NCBI GenBank assembly: GCA_020635955.1
Contig: JACJYW010000003.1
Location: forward strand, 682,001 to 746,000
DNA length: 64,000 nucleotides
Source: Crocinitomicaceae bacterium
GTDB taxonomy: Bacteria; Bacteroidota; Bacteroidia; Flavobacteriales_D; Crocinitomicaceae
Direction: 5' to 3'
Numbering within the stretch: position 1 is the first letter of the stretch; each line of letters opens with the position of its first letter. The translations under genes were made by a program, and so were the position numbers. This document shows, in pieces, positions 45,018-52,099 of this stretch. The notes beneath the pieces were generated by a model. The model searched no databases. It was not told where the DNA came from and worked only from the letters and a program-made list of their open reading frames with translations.

Positions 45018-45854
45018 ATGTCTGCTTGGTCTAACATTGAAGTTGAATTGATAGTAGCTGATTATTTCGACATGCTATCCAAAGAACTGTCTGGTCAGAG
45101 CTTCAAGAAGTCTGAGCATAGGAAAAAATTGCTGCCTCTTTTAAATGGTCGATCAGAAGGATCAATTGAATTTAAGCATCAGAATATTAGTGCGGTACTT
45201 ATCAACCTAGGACAACCGTACATAAAGGGATATCTCCCTCGATTTAATTACCAAATTATTCTTGAGGACAAAGTTATTGACTACCTTATTGGACATCAAT
45301 CTATTGAGAAACAATTCAAACAATTTGCTGAAAGGGAGATTATACAACCAGCCACTTCTAAGGATTTTACAAAGCTCATTGTAGATCCTCCAACCGCAAA
45401 TCAGATTGTTGAAGAACCAGTAACAGCATATACTAGAAATCCAATTAAGACAAATTACTTGGAGAAAGAACAACGTAATAGAAGTTTAGGATTACTGGGA
45501 GAGGAATTTGTTCTTGAATATGAAAAGTGGCAACTTACAATATCTGGAAAAGGAAATTTGGCAGATCAAGTCAGATGGATATCGAGAGATGATGGTGATG
45601 GAGCCGGTTTTGACATCCTTTCCAGAAATCCTAATGGAACGGATAAATACATTGAAGTAAAGACAACCAAGCTAGGTAAAGAAACCCCATTTTTCTTTTC
45701 TCGCAATGAACTTCTGTTTTCACAAGATAAGAGCAAAGATTATCATTTATATCGCCTATTCAATTTTGATCAGAAAGCTAAAATGTTTGTGAAAAATGGG
45801 GGGTTAGATGCAATTTGTAATTCGATTCCTATGACATTTAAAGGATATTTTTAG
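45018..45854 (+). CDS. DUF3883 domain protein, nuclease-like
   Basis: This 278-residue protein has an unrecognised N-terminal half and a C-terminal DUF3883 domain (about 155-270). The latter includes GEEFVLEYEKWQL, GAGFDILS and YIEVKTTK, a layout like PD-(D/E)xK nucleases with D-x(n)-E-x-K. Such domains are common in restriction and other defence proteins. The gene starts 3 bases after the AbiEii toxin, so it probably belongs to the same transcript, making a three-gene defence operon. Catalytic activity is inferred from motif shape only. Confidence 0.7.
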   Translation: MSAWSNIEVELIVADYFDMLSKELSGQSFKKSEHRKKLLPLLNGRSEGSIEFKHQNISAVLINLGQPYIKGYLPRFNYQIILEDKVIDYLIGHQSIEKQFKQFAEREIIQPATSKDFTKLIVDPPTANQIVEEPVTAYTRNPIKTNYLEKEQRNRSLGLLGEEFVLEYEKWQLTISGKGNLADQVRWISRDDGDGAGFDILSRNPNGTDKYIEVKTTKLGKETPFFFSRNELLFSQDKSKDYHLYRLFNFDQKAKMFVKNGGLDAICNSIPMTFKGYF

Positions 45855-45921
45855 AGTATCTCGCCATTTTTAGAAGCAAGCGAAATAAAGGATATTCTCA
45901 ATAGTTTAAAAGCTGCTTGAC

Positions 45922-46457
45922 ACAGGTTATAAGGCGTTCGTCAATCACTGCATTTTGTTTCACAAATCATAATCACAAGGGTATATAAACTCTCTGCGTT
46001 CGCCCTTGTGCTAATGCTTTGCTTCACACATTCCGTTCAATCCTCACCCGGTGCTGTACTGCCACCCCAAACCCCAAATATGTGTTCGCAACACTCACAA
46101 CAAATTCATTGGGGTGTCACCGCACCTTAATATTTGTGCTCGCCTGCGGGTCGCTGCGGGCTGATCGGGCTGTCACAGTTTGTGACCCCTGTTTGTCAGT
46201 AAGCTGCGCAAAGATTTGCTTAGCACACTACTCAAACCACACACAAGCATTGCTCCTTCAATCACCTTCATTTCATTGCGCTTCATTCAGTCGCAAAACT
46301 TGTCTTTCCCGGCACACTTCAAAAACTCCGCCAGCCCTGCCGTAAACGGTAGCTGCCATAGCACTCATTCTTCATGCTTATCATGTCACCACCCTAGCTC
46401 CACTCGCATTCGGCTCGCGCACACTACCCAACGCTGGCTCAAGGCTGTATAACCTGT
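45922..46457. repeat. 536-bp GC-rich unit with 10-bp terminal inverted repeats
   Basis: ACAGGTTATA at 45922-45931 and TATAACCTGT at 46448-46457 are perfect inverted repeats. They enclose a stretch whose GC content is visibly above that of its surroundings. Inside, CACAAGGG (45974-45981) pairs with CCCTTGTG (46003-46010), and the flanks continue as an imperfect stem (about 16 of 20 positions). Short frames inside are Pro/Ser/Cys-rich and do not look like proteins. It could be a MITE-like element, a cassette recombination site or a structured RNA. Confidence 0.5.
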
Positions 46458-46624
46458 CTGATAAGCCAGTTCAATTCCGCACTCTGAACTTTTGAATGTA
46501 TTTGCTAATGAAGTGGTTGTCGTGCGTCCTCTTCCAGGAGGATCATCAAAAAAGTAAAAGGATAACGCACCACCCACCCACAGCCCATAATCCTTTCACT
46601 TTTTAGATGTTGAATTTCAATGCG

Positions 46625-46656
46625 CAAAAAAAGGGATACCGAAACTCGATATCCCC
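46625..46656 (-). terminator. Rho-independent terminator of the orphan cassette
   Basis: On the minus strand a GGGGATA/TATCCC stem with an 11-base loop is followed by seven T. It lies 23 bases after the stop of the 70-residue gene and closes the leftward four-gene cassette. Confidence 0.7.
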
Positions 46657-46678
46657 TAGTCATTTTTTGGTTGAACAA

Positions 46679-46891
46679 TTACATTCCTGTAGCGTCCAGG
46701 TCATCATCAGCCAAAATAGCTTCAGTTTCCCATTCCAAATCAACATCCAAACACTCTTTGTCATCTTCTGCTTTCAGAATTTGATCCACTTCAATCGTGA
46801 TCTTATCCTTAAGCGCAAGAATATTCCCTTCATGCTTTAAGATTGGTCGACAAGCTTTGACCTTTAAGTCTAATTCAGCTCTTTTTGTCAT
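46679..46891 (-). CDS. Small acidic protein, last gene of the orphan cassette
   Basis: This 70-residue protein is not recognised. It starts MTKRAELDLKVKACRP, has a central ILALKDKITIEVDQI segment and an acidic C-terminus (AEDDKECLDVDLEWE, then ADDDLDATGM). There is no signal peptide or membrane helix. It is the fourth gene of the leftward cassette, 41 bases after its neighbour, and a terminator follows. Its coding status rests on operon position and codon-like composition, so it is less certain than the other three. Confidence 0.5.
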   Translation of the reverse strand: MTKRAELDLKVKACRPILKHEGNILALKDKITIEVDQILKAEDDKECLDVDLEWETEAILADDDLDATGM

Positions 46892-46932
46892 TTAATTTTG
46901 TGTTGTGGTCCGATACTGAACCGGTTAAACTT

Positions 46933-47118
46933 CTATTTCTTGATCTTCTTCCAGATCCATTTACACAGCTGAGAAACTACAAAACTGGCTACCGCACCAA
47001 CTGCTCCAAGTACTAAAGTTCTTGTAATGTCAGATGTATCTAGATGCGGTATGATTGCCAGTAATGTGCCTCCAATCGTTCCGGCAGCTGTATCACCTTC
47101 TATAGGATGTCCTGCCAT
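46933..47118 (-). CDS. Small two-helix membrane protein, holin-like
   Basis: This 61-residue protein has two hydrophobic segments (about 13-26 and 34-53) separated by a polar turn (LDTSDITRT). Its C-terminus is strongly basic and aromatic (CKWIWKKIKK). Size, topology and tail recall phage holins or small pore-forming toxins. It is the third gene of the cassette, 11 bases after the 81-residue gene. No family is recognised and no endolysin is nearby, so lysis function is only a possibility. Confidence 0.55.
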   Translation of the reverse strand: MAGHPIEGDTAAGTIGGTLLAIIPHLDTSDITRTLVLGAVGAVASFVVSQLCKWIWKKIKK

Positions 47119-47129
47119 TTGATTGAATT

Positions 47130-47375
47130 TTACTCACCTTCTCCTGAATCTTCGCTAATTGCAGCTTGGCTCATTGCTGTTGCAACAGATCCTGCTACTA
47201 TCAAGTAACCTCCAATGGTTGTTACTAAAGCAGGTAGAGCAATTGGTGATGCTACGATTGTTGTTCCGGCAGCTACTACCACCAATCCTATCAATCGCAA
47301 CTTCTTAAAAAATGGTGGCGTTTCTGATCCAACTCTCTGAAAGAATGATCCTAAACCGTCTTTTGATTTTTTCAT
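47130..47375 (-). CDS. Small two-helix membrane protein
   Basis: This 81-residue protein has a basic N-terminus (MKKSKDGLGSFFQRV), two hydrophobic segments (about 27-43 and 47-67) rich in Ala, Val, Thr and Gly, and an acidic C-terminus (EDSGEGE). It is the second gene of the leftward cassette, 8 bases after the 249-residue gene and 11 before the 61-residue one. The charge distribution suggests N-terminus in the cytoplasm. I do not recognise the family. The pairing of two small membrane proteins with one larger beta-rich protein is the notable feature. Confidence 0.55.
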   Translation of the reverse strand: MKKSKDGLGSFFQRVGSETPPFFKKLRLIGLVVVAAGTTIVASPIALPALVTTIGGYLIVAGSVATAMSQAAISEDSGEGE

Positions 47376-47383
47376 AACTCAGA

Positions 47384-48133
47384 TTATTGAACTTCGATTA
47401 CAGCCAACGCATTATAAGCACCGTTTTTCAATGAGTACTGGTTACCGTTTACCTCCTGGAAGAACTCAACCATCAAAAGGTAGATATCCGTTCCAGCACC
47501 ACCAGCTGCAGCAGCAGGTGTAAGCACCACGTTTGTTGAGGTAGCATCAATTGGTAAGTTTACCACGTTACTCTCCTGAACATCCGAGTCACCAGTAGTG
47601 AAATCCACTTTACCCCAAGCTCCTCTCAAAGTAATGTGAGTTGCTCCCGGAGGTGCATTCAAATCATTGATTGGAATAAGGTCATCAAGTGTGATAACAC
47701 CAGTACCAGTATCAACAGCAAATGGATTGAAAAGGATAGAACCAAGGATTGCTTTATCATTGAAATTGAAACCATTCAACAAAGCTTTCGCTTCAGGTGT
47801 GGCAATTCCAACTCCAACATTTCTCTCTCCTCTAACACTTGTCGCATCAAGATTCTTGATCTGCGTCATTAACTTGGTAAGACGTGCAGTAACACGACTA
47901 TCAGATGCATTTTGCATCATGGTCCTGATAGCGTCACGCAGCACCTTTCCTGAACGCGCAGACCCTCCAAACTCAGAACCGTTTTCACGTGTTCTAACGA
48001 ATGCTGGATCATTCTTGATTCTGTCAGCTTCAACTCCGCCCTTTTCACGAGCCAGATAACCGTCTTTAGATTTGTAAAAGGAGATTCCTCCAATCGTTCC
48101 ATCTAATTTGATTATGCCTTTTTGTTTTGCCAT
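47384..48133 (-). CDS. 249-residue orphan protein, first gene of the cassette
   Basis: I do not recognise a named family. The N-terminus (MAKQKGIIKLDGTIGGISFY, then KSKDGYLAREKGG) looks like a small beta module, followed by a charged helical region (about 40-105, PAFVRTRENGSEFGG and DAIRTMMQNAS). The C-terminal half (about 130-249) is beta-rich with many Thr, Val, Gly and Ala residues, including an AAAAGGAG loop near 217. There are no cysteines, no signal peptide and no membrane helix. Length and design recall a structural or capsid-like protein. It leads a tight leftward cassette with two small membrane proteins. Confidence 0.65.
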   Translation of the reverse strand: MAKQKGIIKLDGTIGGISFYKSKDGYLAREKGGVEADRIKNDPAFVRTRENGSEFGGSARSGKVLRDAIRTMMQNASDSRVTARLTKLMTQIKNLDATSVRGERNVGVGIATPEAKALLNGFNFNDKAILGSILFNPFAVDTGTGVITLDDLIPINDLNAPPGATHITLRGAWGKVDFTTGDSDVQESNVVNLPIDATSTNVVLTPAAAAGGAGTDIYLLMVEFFQEVNGNQYSLKNGAYNALAVIEVQ

Positions 48134-48136
48134 AAT

Positions 48137-48193
48137 TCATGTCGTTGTCAATTTCAGGTCTGTTTCCTGGTCGACCATTTCACCAGCTAGCAT
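48137..48193 (-). other. Possible 18-codon leader frame before the orphan cassette
   Basis: An ATG frame of 18 codons (MLAGEMVDQETDLKLTTT) ends 4 bases before the ATG of the 249-residue protein. No ribosome-binding site or homologue supports it. It could be a leader peptide or chance. Confidence 0.2.
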
Positions 48194-48342
48194 GGCAAAT
48201 GTTCTTAATTGACAAACGCTTTCAAAATTTGGGCTTCCGCTTCATAAACTATCTGCCGTTTTGTATTGAATTGACCTATTGAAAAGGATGGTTGAGGTAG
48301 TAATTTTGTATAGCATCACCACAGATAAAGTATACATAGAGT

Positions 48343-48534
48343 ATGAAGCGAGTTGTTATATATCCAAAAGACATTATGATCATTACAGGCAAAAGTGAAC
48401 GATACTCTCGTTACCTCATCCAGCGTATTAAGAAATACTTAAAAAAGGAAGATCACCAAGTGGTGTCCATTTCGGAATTCTGTTCTTACATGGGGCTTGA
48501 TCAAGAAACAGTTGAAACTTGTATTATTCAATGA
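48343..48534 (+). CDS. Small helix-turn-helix-like protein at the right end
   Basis: This 63-residue protein (MKRVVIYPKDIMIITGKSER, then YSRYLIQRIKKYL and ISEFCSYMGLDQETVE) looks like a compact DNA-binding helical domain. Similar small proteins are common in Bacteroidota genomes, often near mobile DNA. The basic helices suggest DNA contact, and its place 80 bases before the right TGCAAGTA pair fits a regulator or accessory factor of the element. The terminator at 48711-48748 would end its transcript. Function is not known. Confidence 0.6.
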   Translation: MKRVVIYPKDIMIITGKSERYSRYLIQRIKKYLKKEDHQVVSISEFCSYMGLDQETVETCIIQ

Positions 48535-48615
48535 AATTTGTTGCTGTTTGGTAGTATTATCAGTATCTTAGAGTCAAATCGTTCTTTAATTCACTACAAT
48601 TAAAAACAAGGATTC

Positions 48616-48637
48616 TGCAAGTATATTTGCAAGTAGT
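48616..48637. repeat. TGCAAGTA pair at the right end of the element
   Basis: TGCAAGTA at 48616-48623 and again at 48628-48635, followed by GT, copies the spacing and orientation of the pair at 18176-18197. All positions match except the 4-base spacer. This is the best evidence that the two ends belong to one element. Confidence 0.55.
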
Positions 48638-48710
48638 TTTTACAACAATTGATAACTAACTCATTTAGAGCTTAATATAATTGGTAGGGTAATCCTGCCG
48701 TGGTCACTCT

Positions 48711-48748
48711 AAAGGACAATTGGTTAGAAATAGCTGATTGTCCTTTTT
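48711..48748 (+). terminator. Rho-independent terminator at the right end
   Basis: AAAGGACAAT pairs with ATTGTCCTTT across a 16-base loop, followed by a T-run. It starts 3 bases after GGTCAC at 48702-48707, the same arrangement as at 18047 and 51830. Confidence 0.75.
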
Positions 48749-48844
48749 TATTTTCTCCCAAAACCCTCTTTATTTCTGGGATTAGAGAAAACAATGAATT
48801 TACTCGTGTGGTTTGAACTTTGTCCAATTGTTTGTAACAAATTA

Positions 48845-50395
48845 TTATCTCAAATCAGCCACTGGCTTCCCATTCATTCCTTCTTCCACTAACCAAGCCA
48901 CAAACTCCGCAAACGGTTTAATATCCTGATCTACACTGGCAGCCTCTAAAGCTTCCATATAGCGATCTCTTTCCTCTACCGGAATAACCGTCCAGGGATA
49001 ACCACCCGAAGCTAACATCACGTTCATCAGGAAACGTCCCATTCTTCCATTACCATCCATATAGGGGTGAATAAACACAAAAATGAAATGCCCTAAAACG
49101 GCTCGTACACCAGCATGTTCTTCTGTTTGTAACAACTCAAAAAGTACCGGCATGGCATCTCTTACCGCTTCTTTGTTGATTGGCACATGTTTCGACTTTC
49201 CTATATACACTTGATTGGTTCGGTATCCTGCTAAATCTGAAGGTTTCAAGATTCCCACATTCACACTTGGAACAAATAATTCACGGTACCAGTCACCATG
49301 TTCCTGGTCAGCGATAGTACCTGCGTTTTCTCCATTCAAAATCTTTTTAATGCTTTCTTTCACAGCATTAAAGGCCTGCCAATAACCCCTGGCAGCCATG
49401 GCGTCTTTTTGTTGTCGGTCGGCTTCATTTTCTTTTGCATCCCAAGCACCTGTTCTTACACGCTCAATTAATTCAGGAGTTACACGATATTTTTCAATGG
49501 ATAAGGAATGATAAGCATCCGTAGTATAGATTTCCTCCATCTTTGTAATATATCCATAAATATCCGTTGGAAGCCCAAGAGGTTTCGGAAAGACAGCAAT
49601 AACCTCTTTTCGCTTTTCGTGCCACAGTAAGCGAATGCGGTTCACATAAGGAGACTTTTCACGCGCATCCAAAACAATTGGCGTTGCTTCTTCAAACGGA
49701 TCTACTTCTCTAACATCATAGCCAGCAGATTTCATGGTCTTCAGAATCTCATTGGCAATTTTTTCTTGTCCCAAATTTCGATAAGCACCTACCAATCTTC
49801 CGGCAATGGTCGAATGCCCTCCATCCAACAATATCCCTAATAATTCAGAAGCATCACGAATCAACAATAAGGCTGTACGAACATCTGTTGGATTGGTACG
49901 AAATAAAGAAGGTTGTGAATGAATAATCGCAGAAGGAAGGTTGACCATGCGTACGCCTTCTTTTGTTTCAATCTCTGCCTTATCCGGTAGCGTTGATTTC
50001 ATCACAAACAAGGATGTCTTGAACAGCAGTTCAACTGGCATGTTATTCCCTTTGGTTGATCGAATAATAAGCTGATGTGGTACAGAGGTGTTACCTGCAT
50101 GAATAAGCAATGACTGTTCAGCCGAAATGCAATAGTCTTCCCCGTATCGATCTTCCAAATAACGCGAGCAAAATCCCCAAAAGGAGGTAAACCAAGAGGT
50201 ACTATCTCCTTGTTGTTCATCATGGGGAGCAACAATGTACCATCCACGAATCACTTCGCGAATAAATCCATTAGCAACCAATCTTTCTCTGTGAACACGT
50301 GAAAGGTCATCTGCCTTAATGCCCACAATTCCTTTGTCTTGTAGTTCCTTCAGTTTTTCTAATGATTCTGCTAATTTCTCTCCGGGCGTTGCCAT
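48845..50395 (-). CDS. Fic-domain protein with AbiEi-like N-terminal region
   Basis: Fic enzymes transfer AMP or another phosphate-linked group to target proteins. The C-terminal Fic domain (about 330-500) carries the complete motif HPYMDGNGRMGR near residue 443, so it should be active. The N-terminal 250 residues start with a winged-helix segment (VHRERLVANGFIREVIRGWYIV) and continue like AbiEi antitoxins (CISAEQSLLIHAGNTSVP, MVNLPSAIIHSQP). No clear (S/T)xxxE(G/N) inhibitory helix is seen, so the N-terminal region may take that role. Two 18-bp direct repeats lie just upstream. At 516 residues it is a large Fic variant. Confidence 0.85.
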   Translation of the reverse strand: MATPGEKLAESLEKLKELQDKGIVGIKADDLSRVHRERLVANGFIREVIRGWYIVAPHDEQQGDSTSWFTSFWGFCSRYLEDRYGEDYCISAEQSLLIHAGNTSVPHQLIIRSTKGNNMPVELLFKTSLFVMKSTLPDKAEIETKEGVRMVNLPSAIIHSQPSLFRTNPTDVRTALLLIRDASELLGILLDGGHSTIAGRLVGAYRNLGQEKIANEILKTMKSAGYDVREVDPFEEATPIVLDAREKSPYVNRIRLLWHEKRKEVIAVFPKPLGLPTDIYGYITKMEEIYTTDAYHSLSIEKYRVTPELIERVRTGAWDAKENEADRQQKDAMAARGYWQAFNAVKESIKKILNGENAGTIADQEHGDWYRELFVPSVNVGILKPSDLAGYRTNQVYIGKSKHVPINKEAVRDAMPVLFELLQTEEHAGVRAVLGHFIFVFIHPYMDGNGRMGRFLMNVMLASGGYPWTVIPVEERDRYMEALEAASVDQDIKPFAEFVAWLVEEGMNGKPVADLR

Positions 50396-50433
50396 GATTT
50401 TGTGTTTGTTTTATTATTAAGAGCTGTGCTTAT

Positions 50434-50475
50434 GTTATTATTTAATGATGTTATACAGTTATTATTTAATGATGT
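50434..50475. promoter_or_regulatory. 18-bp direct repeats upstream of the Fic fusion
   Basis: GTTATTATTTAATGATGT occurs exactly twice, at 50434-50451 and 50458-50475, 24 bases apart. A degenerate third copy (GATTATTATTAATTAATG) follows near 50477. They begin 38 bases before the gene's ATG and are a likely operator, possibly for the winged-helix domain of the protein itself. Confidence 0.55.
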
Positions 50476-50581
50476 GTGATTATTATTAATTAATGCAATT
50501 ATACAAATAATAAACTAAAGCACAATGAGATATAGGTGAAATAAATTTAACATCCGGTATAGATGTAGATTACTTTTACAA

Positions 50582-50635
50582 TTGTTCACGAAATGCTCGT
50601 GCTCACGGAACGTGAACAACCTATATTTGTGAACA
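50582..50635 (+). promoter_or_regulatory. Nested palindromic operator before the 366-residue protein
   Basis: TTGTTCACG (50582-50590) and CGTGAACAA (50611-50619) are perfect 9-bp inverted arms. Between them lies a second palindrome, CGTGCTCACG (50598-50607), and a further half-site, GTGAACA, follows at 50629-50635. The ATG is at 50653. Two dimers of a GTGAAC-type binding protein would fit. Confidence 0.55.
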
Positions 50636-50652
50636 TATATATCTAAACGATT

Positions 50653-51753
50653 ATGGCTCAGGAATTAACTCGAAAGGAACTGTATAATCTAGTATGGTCA
50701 AAACCATTAACACAGCTAGCAAAAGACTTTGGTTTATCCGATAATGGCTTGCGTAAAATTTGCAAGAAATATGATATCCCTTTACCCAAAATGGGACATT
50801 GGCAGAAAGTACAGTACGGTAAAAAAGTAGAACAAGAAAAATTGGGACACTTTGACAAATGGACAAATACGAAGATTACGATCCGTGAATCAGAAGCGGA
50901 TGATGAAGAACATTATCTAACCAAAGTAGCCAGAAGAGTTAAAGAGATAGAACAGACTTGCAGTAAATTGTTGCCGGTTCCGGAATCATTATATAAACCT
51001 CATCTATTGGTTAAAGCTGCGAAAGAGAATTTAAGCACAAAGAAAAAAGAAAGAAGCTGGAGAAACCTGCCAGAGTGTATTCATACAGATTGGGGCATGT
51101 TATCCATTAGTGTTCAGAAACATAACGTACAAAGATCACTTAGAATCTTAAATACTTTCATAAAAATGGCTGAAAGCAGAGGACATGAAGTAATATTGGA
51201 AGATCAAAAGACAAAGCTGGTTGTAGATGGAGAAAAGTTTCCGATTCGTTTTCGGGAAAAGCACACAAGACAAATAATACCAGATGACCGCTGGTCGAGT
51301 TCGGAATTGGTGCCAAATGACATCTTATCTATAAAGTATGATGATTTGTATGACAAAGAATGGACGGACAAAGGAACATTACTTGAGGAACAATTACCTA
51401 GAATACTGGCGTTTTTTGAAATTAGATCAGTACAAGAGAAAGAACAAAGAGAACGTTGGAGAATTGCTCAAATAGAAGCAGATAGAAAACGTGAAATTGA
51501 ACGTAAACTTCAGGCACAGCGAGAATGGGAAGTAAAAAAGCAAGATTTCCTCATTATTCAATCTGATAAATGGTACAAAGCCGAAAGCCTAAGACAGTTT
51601 ATTACAAAAATCGAAGAAACTAAGGATAACTCTTCAAAAGTCAATGAATGGTTAAAATGGGCCAAACTTCAATTGGAAGAACTTGATCCATTATCAAATG
51701 GTGTCGAATCATTCATCAGTCAATTTGATCTTCCTGAACATTTGAAAGAATAG
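50653..51753 (+). CDS. Accessory-genome protein with N-terminal HTH and coiled coil
   Basis: This 366-residue protein begins with a helix-turn-helix-like block (LYNLVWSKPLTQLAKDFGLS, then DNGLRKICKKYDIPLPKMGHW), a pattern I know from hypothetical proteins scattered through bacterial islands. A middle alpha/beta region (about 125-235) is followed by a highly charged coiled coil (about 250-300, EKEQRERWRIAQIEADRKRE) and a C-terminal helical tail. There is no signal peptide. It is transcribed away from the Fic fusion and has its own palindromic operator. A defence or regulatory role is possible from context, but no function is known to me. Confidence 0.65.
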   Translation: MAQELTRKELYNLVWSKPLTQLAKDFGLSDNGLRKICKKYDIPLPKMGHWQKVQYGKKVEQEKLGHFDKWTNTKITIRESEADDEEHYLTKVARRVKEIEQTCSKLLPVPESLYKPHLLVKAAKENLSTKKKERSWRNLPECIHTDWGMLSISVQKHNVQRSLRILNTFIKMAESRGHEVILEDQKTKLVVDGEKFPIRFREKHTRQIIPDDRWSSSELVPNDILSIKYDDLYDKEWTDKGTLLEEQLPRILAFFEIRSVQEKEQRERWRIAQIEADRKREIERKLQAQREWEVKKQDFLIIQSDKWYKAESLRQFITKIEETKDNSSKVNEWLKWAKLQLEELDPLSNGVESFISQFDLPEHLKE

Positions 51754-51840
51754 CATCACCTACCACATCAATTAGATTTGCTAATCGCTCCAGATCATCT
51801 GCTAAATTGTTCGAACCAGCCCCGATTGTGGTCACTAAAA

Positions 51841-51880
51841 AACAAAAACTCCTTCAGCATTGCTGAGGGAGTTTTTGTTT
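51841..51880. terminator. Bidirectional rho-independent terminator
   Basis: AACTCCTTCAGC pairs with GCTGAGGGAGTT (one wobble) across a 3-base loop. A-rich and T-rich flanks extend the stem and serve both strands. It follows GGTCAC by 5 bases. Confidence 0.75.
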
Positions 51881-52099
51881 GTATATGGGTGAGCCAAACA
51901 AGTTTGAGCGTAGACATGGACATACAAAAACAGCAAATTAAAAATTTGATGAGTTTTGCTTTCGGAATTCGGAATACAAAGGAGCATTTCAGTAATCCTC
52001 ACCCTAAACCTATTTTCTTCAACTATTCGATCTTTCCAGATCGGTCTCAGTCTTCGTACCGATATCACGGAACTCTTCCTGTTTTGGGCACAAAGAAAT

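Larger units (their letters stand above)
45855..46678. other. Intergenic region with a GC-rich inverted-repeat unit and two hairpins
   Basis: These 824 bases hold no convincing gene. They contain the 536-bp GC-rich unit described next, a long hairpin at 46548-46604 (AAAAAGTAAAAGGAT against ATCCTTTCACTTTTT, one mismatch) and the terminator of the leftward cassette. Confidence 0.6.
18047..48748. mobile_element. Putative 30.7-kb integrative element with metal-efflux and defence cargo
   Basis: The proposed element begins with a tyrosine recombinase and RteC at the left and ends near a small DNA-binding protein at the right. Both ends carry the same spaced TGCAAGTA pair and a GGTCAC hexamer next to a terminator. 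Inside are copper/silver and zinc/cadmium/cobalt-type efflux modules, AbiE, a DUF3883 protein and an orphan cassette, flanking chromosomal housekeeping genes on both sides. HTH, replication-like and DnaC-like genes form a core, but no relaxase, coupling protein or tra gene is visible, so it would need help to transfer. The exact ends are inferred and no clean target-site duplication was found. Confidence 0.55.
48700..51880. mobile_element. Possible second, tandem accessory unit with Fic fusion
   Basis: This block lies between two copies of GTGGTCACT, each just before a terminator (48700-48708 and 51828-51836). It holds only the Fic fusion and the 366-residue island protein and has no recombinase of its own. 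It could be a passenger inserted at the same site type as the larger element. The evidence is a short repeat, so confidence is low. Confidence 0.25.

Noticed and set aside
46019..46577. Three frames of 63-108 codons in the GC-rich unit
   Set aside because: They overlap one another, are rich in Ser, Pro, Cys and His as expected from GC-rich non-coding DNA, and lack any start context or recognisable motif.
18047..48748. Complete conjugative element (ICE)
   Set aside because: No relaxase, type IV coupling protein or tra genes are present; only integrase, RteC and a small replication-like core are seen.
51811..51835. Possible tRNA 3' fragment (GTTCGAACC followed by GTGGTCAC) as an attachment site
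   Set aside because: No complete tRNA or matching acceptor arm is visible at any border, and T-loop-like sequence is absent at 18047, so a tRNA target is not supported.
51835..52068. 77-codon minus-strand frame
   Set aside because: It overlaps a terminator hairpin and has no start signal or domain, so the apparent coding is probably chance.
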